The translations under genes were made by a program, and so were the position numbers. DNA of 7,870 bases from positions 1 to 7,870 of the forward strand of contig JALVKZ010000265.1 in the NCBI GenBank assembly GCA_027033675.1, read 5' to 3'. Source of the DNA: Pyrodictiaceae archaeon. GTDB taxonomy: Archaea > Thermoproteota > Thermoprotei_A > Sulfolobales > Pyrodictiaceae. The notes below the pieces were generated by a model. That model did not search any database and had not been told where the DNA came from. It saw only the letters and a list, made by a program, of their open reading frames with translations. This document shows, piece by piece, positions 5,040 to 7,870 of the stretch. Within the stretch, counting starts at the first letter, position 1. Each line of letters begins with the position of its first letter.

Positions 5040-5871
5040 GAAAAGGCTTGTAAAATACCTGGTGATTAATATAGTTGTGTGGGCTTTAGCAATACTGTGG
5101 ATTCTTCCATTCCTAGGAATATTCATGGTCTCTATGAGGCCTTTTAGCGAAGTCATAGTGAAAGGCTGGTGGCATATAATAGGACATTATACCCTTAAAA
5201 ACTACCTCGACGCCTGGAGCAATCCTTCCTCTCCCCTTAAGGTGGGGTTCAAAAACTCTTTCATAGTAACTGTACCAGCAACTATAATCCCTCTATTTAT
5301 TGCTGCTTTAGCAGCTTACGTTTTTGCACGTTTCAGCTTTCCTTTACGAACAATGCTGTTTATAATGCTACTAGTAATTATGGCTATGCCGCAGCAAATG
5401 ACCGTAGTCCCACTATTCTTTATGCTCAATAAAATAGGGCTCTATGATAAGTTAGAGGGATTGATACTTATACATAGCGCGTGGGGGCTTGCATGGATAA
5501 CATTCTTTCTTAAGAATTTCTTTGATACATTACCTAGAGAGATCGAGGAAGCAGCTAGAGTTGATGGTGCAAGCGATGCCCACATATTCTTTCGCATAGT
5601 ATTACCTATGAGTCTGCCGGCAATAGCTAGTGTTGCGGCTATACAATTCACTTGGGTTTGGAGCGATTTCTTTTACGCCTTGGTCTTTCTTGTGAGTCCG
5701 CAGAACTATGTTGCAACACTCCAGGTCGCCACCATGAAGGGCCAATATTATGTTGATTGGGGCCTCCTGGCAGCGGGCTCCATACTCACCATGAGCGTGC
5801 CTTTGATACTTTATGCATTGCTTCAGAAGTATTATGTGCGAGGAATGGTTGGTTGGACTGTAAAGGGCTAA
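5023..5871 (+). CDS. sugar ABC transporter permease 2 (MalG/UgpE/GlcU-like)
   Basis: A 282-residue second permease subunit, which pairs with permease 1 to form the sugar channel. It has six predicted helices at about 11-35, 75-100, 106-131, 139-163, 196-220 and 245-267. The EAA loop is EEAARVDGASD with E176 to D185 and the conserved Gly at 182. The C-terminus (RGMVGWTVKG) is the usual short end of MalG-type proteins. The length is typical for the family. The start is GTG 5023, set by GGTGA at 5012-5016; the protein begins MRRRGKKRL, a basic cytoplasmic end. The gene overlaps permease 1 by 17 bases and is followed after 13 bases by the ATPase. A 30-base block over the EAA motif is identical to that of permease 1. 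Confidence 0.93.
   Translation: MRRRGKKRLVKYLVINIVVWALAILWILPFLGIFMVSMRPFSEVIVKGWWHIIGHYTLKNYLDAWSNPSSPLKVGFKNSFIVTVPATIIPLFIAALAAYVFARFSFPLRTMLFIMLLVIMAMPQQMTVVPLFFMLNKIGLYDKLEGLILIHSAWGLAWITFFLKNFFDTLPREIEEAARVDGASDAHIFFRIVLPMSLPAIASVAAIQFTWVWSDFFYALVFLVSPQNYVATLQVATMKGQYYVDWGLLAAGSILTMSVPLILYALLQKYYVRGMVGWTVKG
5548..5577 (+). repeat. 30-base identity with permease 1 over the EAA motif (copy 2)
   Basis: The second copy of the block at 4719-4748, in the same reading phase. All ten codons, including multi-choice ones for Arg, Ser, Ala, Gly and Val, are the same in both genes. Confidence 0.85.
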
Positions 5872-5884
5872 GGGGTGCATAATT

Positions 5885-6994
5885 ATGGCTAGGGTTTTTC
5901 TTGAAAACATAGTCAAGCGCTTTGGCAAAGTAGTGGCTGTTGATCACATCAACTTAGAGGTTCACGATAAAGAATTCTTAGTTCTCTTAGGCCCTAGTGG
6001 CTGTGGCAAAACTACTACTTTACGCATTATAGCTGGCCTCGAGTTCCCTGACGAGGGCAGAGTGTATATTGACGACAAGGACGTGACAGACCTAGAGCCT
6101 AAGGATCGCGACGTGGCAATGGTCTTCCAAAACTATGCTCTCTACCCACATCTTACGGTTAGAGACAATATAGCATTTCCATTAATGATTAGGCGTAAGC
6201 AGCTGGGCTTAACCAGAGAGGAGATATATAGGAGAGTATTAGATGTTGCTAAGCTCCTTCGCATAGAGGAATTGTTGGACAGAAAACCTGGCCAGCTTAG
6301 TGGTGGTCAGCAACAAAGAGTAGCTCTAGCTAGGGCGTTAATAAGAAGACCTAAGGTATGGTTGATGGATGAGCCTTTGAGCAACCTGGACGCGTTACTG
6401 AGGCTGCAGATGAGGGCCGAGCTTAAGAGGCTGCAGAGAGAGATAGGGATAACAACTATCTATGTGACCCATGACCAGGCAGAAGCGATGAGTATGGCTG
6501 ACAGAATAGCTGTTATGAATCATGGTCGCATCGTCCAGGTAGGGACCCCTGATGATATTTATTTCCGACCTCGGCATGTTTTCGTTGCAACGTTTATTGG
6601 GGCGCCCCCGATGAATATTATCAGATGTATAACGGTTTTGAAGAATGATAAACTATATCTAAGCTGCCCCGGTATGGAGAGGGAGATTCCTCGAGGAATA
6701 ACTAAATATCTACGAGGGGACATGGAAATACTTCTCGGTATAAGGCCGGAGTTCGTAGACGTCTACAAAGAGCCTAAGCCTGGTGCAATAAGGGCCAAAA
6801 TACTAGTAGTGGAGCCCCAAGGCTCTGAGCTAATACTAAACCTCAATATAAGTCCAGAAAGCGGCGAAGAAACCATTATTAAGGTCAAGACGAGGGCTCT
6901 AAGGAGATATAGCCCCGGAGAGATAGTTTATCTAGAACCCGATTGGACAAGGGTATCGTTATTTGACGCAAAAACCGGCAAGGCTATAGCTTAG
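5885..6994 (+). CDS. sugar ABC transporter ATPase (MalK/UgpC/GlcV-like)
   Basis: A 369-residue ATP-binding subunit. All key elements are intact: Walker A GPSGCGKTT at 36-44, Q-loop Q82 (VFQNYALYPH), signature LSGGQQQR at 138-145, Walker B WLMDEP at 159-164 with catalytic E163, D-loop SNLD at 166-169, and switch His196 (YVTHDQAEAM). The C-terminal part from about 240 is the MOP/TOBE regulatory domain of the MalK group, including GIRPE at 285-289. Two copies bind the EAA loops of the permeases and power import. ATG 5885 is preceded by GGGGTG (5872-5877), 7 bases away, and the start gives the standard N-terminus of the family. It is the last gene of the operon. In archaea such ATPases are often shared by several transporters, so it may serve more than one system. 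The substrate is not readable. Confidence 0.95.
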   Translation: MARVFLENIVKRFGKVVAVDHINLEVHDKEFLVLLGPSGCGKTTTLRIIAGLEFPDEGRVYIDDKDVTDLEPKDRDVAMVFQNYALYPHLTVRDNIAFPLMIRRKQLGLTREEIYRRVLDVAKLLRIEELLDRKPGQLSGGQQQRVALARALIRRPKVWLMDEPLSNLDALLRLQMRAELKRLQREIGITTIYVTHDQAEAMSMADRIAVMNHGRIVQVGTPDDIYFRPRHVFVATFIGAPPMNIIRCITVLKNDKLYLSCPGMEREIPRGITKYLRGDMEILLGIRPEFVDVYKEPKPGAIRAKILVVEPQGSELILNLNISPESGEETIIKVKTRALRRYSPGEIVYLEPDWTRVSLFDAKTGKAIA

Positions 6995-7032
6995 CACTAG
7001 TTTATCTTCCGCCCACATTCATACAGACGCCG

Positions 7033-7049
7033 AAGAAAGTTTCTTTTTA
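7033..7049 (+). terminator. U-rich terminator-like site after the transporter operon
   Basis: A tract TTTCTTTTT (7040-7048) begins 45 bases after the ATPase stop codon. The bases AAGAAA and TTTCTT around G7039 form a short dyad. Archaeal termination depends mainly on such U tracts, so this is the likely end of the operon transcript. Confidence 0.45.
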
Positions 7050-7330
7050 TCTAGCCTTGCCGTTATGCTGACGCCGCTTTATTGTGCTTTGCTGCTGTGA
7101 TTCTGATATATAACCGGCCCGAAATTACTGAGGTCAAGGAGCATCTCTATGGGGGAATAAATAACGCGTCTCTTTGCGCTAAGGCATATTAATAAGCTTT
7201 AGGATATTTTCCTATACCCTTGTTGTTTCGTAAACATAGGGAATACGTCATTAGTCATAGTGTAAGATCAGCCTTATGGGCACAGAGTCTTTATAATGGT
7301 AGCTATATACAAGTCCGCTGAAATATGTGA

Positions 7331-7534
7331 TCAGGTGTTTATCTCGGCTTAAGCGGAGGCGGAGCAGATAGTGAGCATGTTTGGGCGTTTGTACCAATGA
7401 TCTCTAATCCTAATACCTTAATGGTATCTTCATTCCTGGAGCACTATACGATATGTCTTAGTAATAAGAGCTACACAAATATACTGGATGAGGCGCTGGC
7501 TCGGTACTACCCGTGCATATCCCCTAATGACTAG
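7331..7534 (+). other. open 67-codon stretch, possible gene remnant
   Basis: The frame is open from just after TGA 7328-7330 to TAG 7532-7534. The translation contains SGGGADSEHVWAFVPM, then LMVSSFLEHYTICLSN and ILDEALARYYP, which reads like an ordinary protein segment and not a low-complexity translation. The only in-frame ATG is 7397, giving 45 residues, with no good ribosome binding site or TATA element at the right distance. It could be the decayed C-terminal part of a lost gene or chance. I do not recognise it. Confidence 0.25.
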
Positions 7535-7560
7535 ACGGTGCTAGACTTAGACCCCTCTCC

Positions 7561-7870
7561 TTGCCTTTCCTAGCTACCGGGTTAGGCGGGTTGGCTGAGT
7601 TTGCGAGACCTATACCTCTCCTTATACCTCTGGAGGCCCGTGTAATCGGTGCCCGTGTGCCCCGTACTGGTGCTAGGTGGCAGGGAGGCCTCCTGGTGGA
7701 GGTTGAGAAGCGTCGAGTCCTTCTGCTTATGCCTGGTAGTATTGCTAGGTGGATTCAGCGCGGCGAGCGCCTCAAGCTAGTCTTCCGGGAGGAGCCGGAG
7801 CGGGTCGATGGAGGAGTCTATGTAGCGCCGAGGGATAGTTATGAGCTGTGGCGCCTCTGGCGCGGCGAGA
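7561..7870 (+). CDS. 5' part of an unrecognised protein gene, cut by the right edge
   Basis: An open frame from TTG 7561 runs off the window (103 codons visible). TTG 7591, which gives MAEFARPIPLLIPLEARVIG, is an equally good start; neither has a clear ribosome binding site. The protein has strand-like hydrophobic runs (GGLLVEVE, RRVLLLMPGSIARWI, ERLKLVF) joined by Arg/Glu-rich segments, and ends at the edge with YELWRLWRGE. There is no signal peptide or recognisable motif; a small beta-rich domain is a guess. Coding character is strong: Arg is mostly CGN, and Leu, Val and Glu codons end in G or C. This differs clearly from the AT-richer transporter genes and suggests that a different genomic block resumes here. 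Confidence 0.6.
   Translation, partial: MPFLATGLGGLAEFARPIPLLIPLEARVIGARVPRTGARWQGGLLVEVEKRRVLLLMPGSIARWIQRGERLKLVFREEPERVDGGVYVAPRDSYELWRLWRGE

Larger units (their letters stand above)
6995..7560. other. 566-base stretch without a convincing gene
   Basis: After the terminator-like site there is no frame on either strand with a good start, promoter and length. Two open plus-strand stretches are worth recording. One is 7055-7192, with in-frame starts TTG 7082 and GTG 7097, giving up to 36 residues with a hydrophobic head. The other is 7331-7534, described separately. TATA-like sites are at 7289-7296 (CTTTATAA) and 7474-7483. No tRNA-like T-loop, C/D-box pair or repeat array was seen. The region may hold decayed gene remains. 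Confidence 0.4.

Noticed and set aside
808..6577. Long minus-strand open frames opposite the DUF2139, binding protein, permease and ATPase genes.
   Set aside because: They mirror well-supported plus-strand genes, give low-complexity or odd compositions (for example Val/Thr runs opposite the Thr-rich stalk) and have no promoters.
7217..7241. Imperfect hairpin CCCT-T-GTT ... AAC-AT-AGGG in the right-hand gap.
   Set aside because: Interrupted by a 1-versus-2 base internal loop, not next to any gene, and no recognisable RNA family features.
1..7870. Search for tRNA, C/D-box RNA, CRISPR arrays, insertion sequences and defence or toxin genes.
   Set aside because: No T-loop motif with flanking acceptor stem, no paired C and D boxes, no regularly spaced repeats outside the stalk-coding region, and no transposase, nuclease or PIN-domain motifs were seen on either strand.

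Overview
The window looks like hyperthermophilic crenarchaeal DNA, probably of a Desulfurococcales-type organism. Three things suggest this: heavy use of ATA, AGA and AGG codons with frequent GTG and TTG starts; archaeal TATA elements placed close to start codons, giving leaderless or short-leader transcripts, while genes inside the operon carry GGTG-type ribosome binding sites; and proteins of archaeal type, namely a DUF2139-like protein, a ribbon-helix-helix regulator, and a sugar-binding protein with a membrane anchor and Ser/Thr stalk. The lineage is inferred from style, not from a marker gene.

Left part (1-809). The window opens in the 3' end of an unrecognised gene with a strongly basic tail (stop at 149). 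A 105-residue ribbon-helix-helix (VapB/CopG-like) protein follows at 215-532, with no toxin partner beside it. The gap after it (533-809) has no convincing gene but holds a 14-bp perfect palindrome (680-693) and a TATA element. Next comes a ~496-residue soluble protein that I place in the archaeal DUF2139 family (810-2300).

Middle part (2301-2670). This 370-base gap is not empty. On the minus strand there is a 33-codon frame (2399-2500) whose ATG lies about 30 bases downstream of an AT-rich TATA-like palindrome, the geometry of a leaderless archaeal gene. It would run divergently from the transporter operon and convergently to the DUF2139 gene. The plus-strand promoter of the transporter, with a TATA element about 26 bases before the start codon, sits at the right end of the gap.

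Right part (2671-6994). A complete four-gene CUT1-type carbohydrate ABC transporter: anchored binding protein, two six-helix permeases that overlap by 17 bases, and a MalK/UgpC-type ATPase. The order (binding protein, permease, permease, ATPase) matches the glcSTUV and treSTUV systems of Sulfolobales. The binding protein would capture a sugar outside the membrane, the two permeases form the channel, and the ATPase dimer drives import. The actual sugar cannot be read from the sequence. The DUF2139 protein next door may have a related role, but that is only a neighbourhood argument.

Right edge (6995-7870). A U-rich terminator-like site follows the ATPase, then about 550 bases with no convincing gene though with two open stretches. 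A GC-richer gene of unknown function begins at about 7561 and runs off the window.

I found no tRNA, rRNA, CRISPR array, insertion sequence or complete new defence system. The items most worth a second look are the leaderless microprotein candidate at 2399-2500 and the 30-base identity between the two permease genes.
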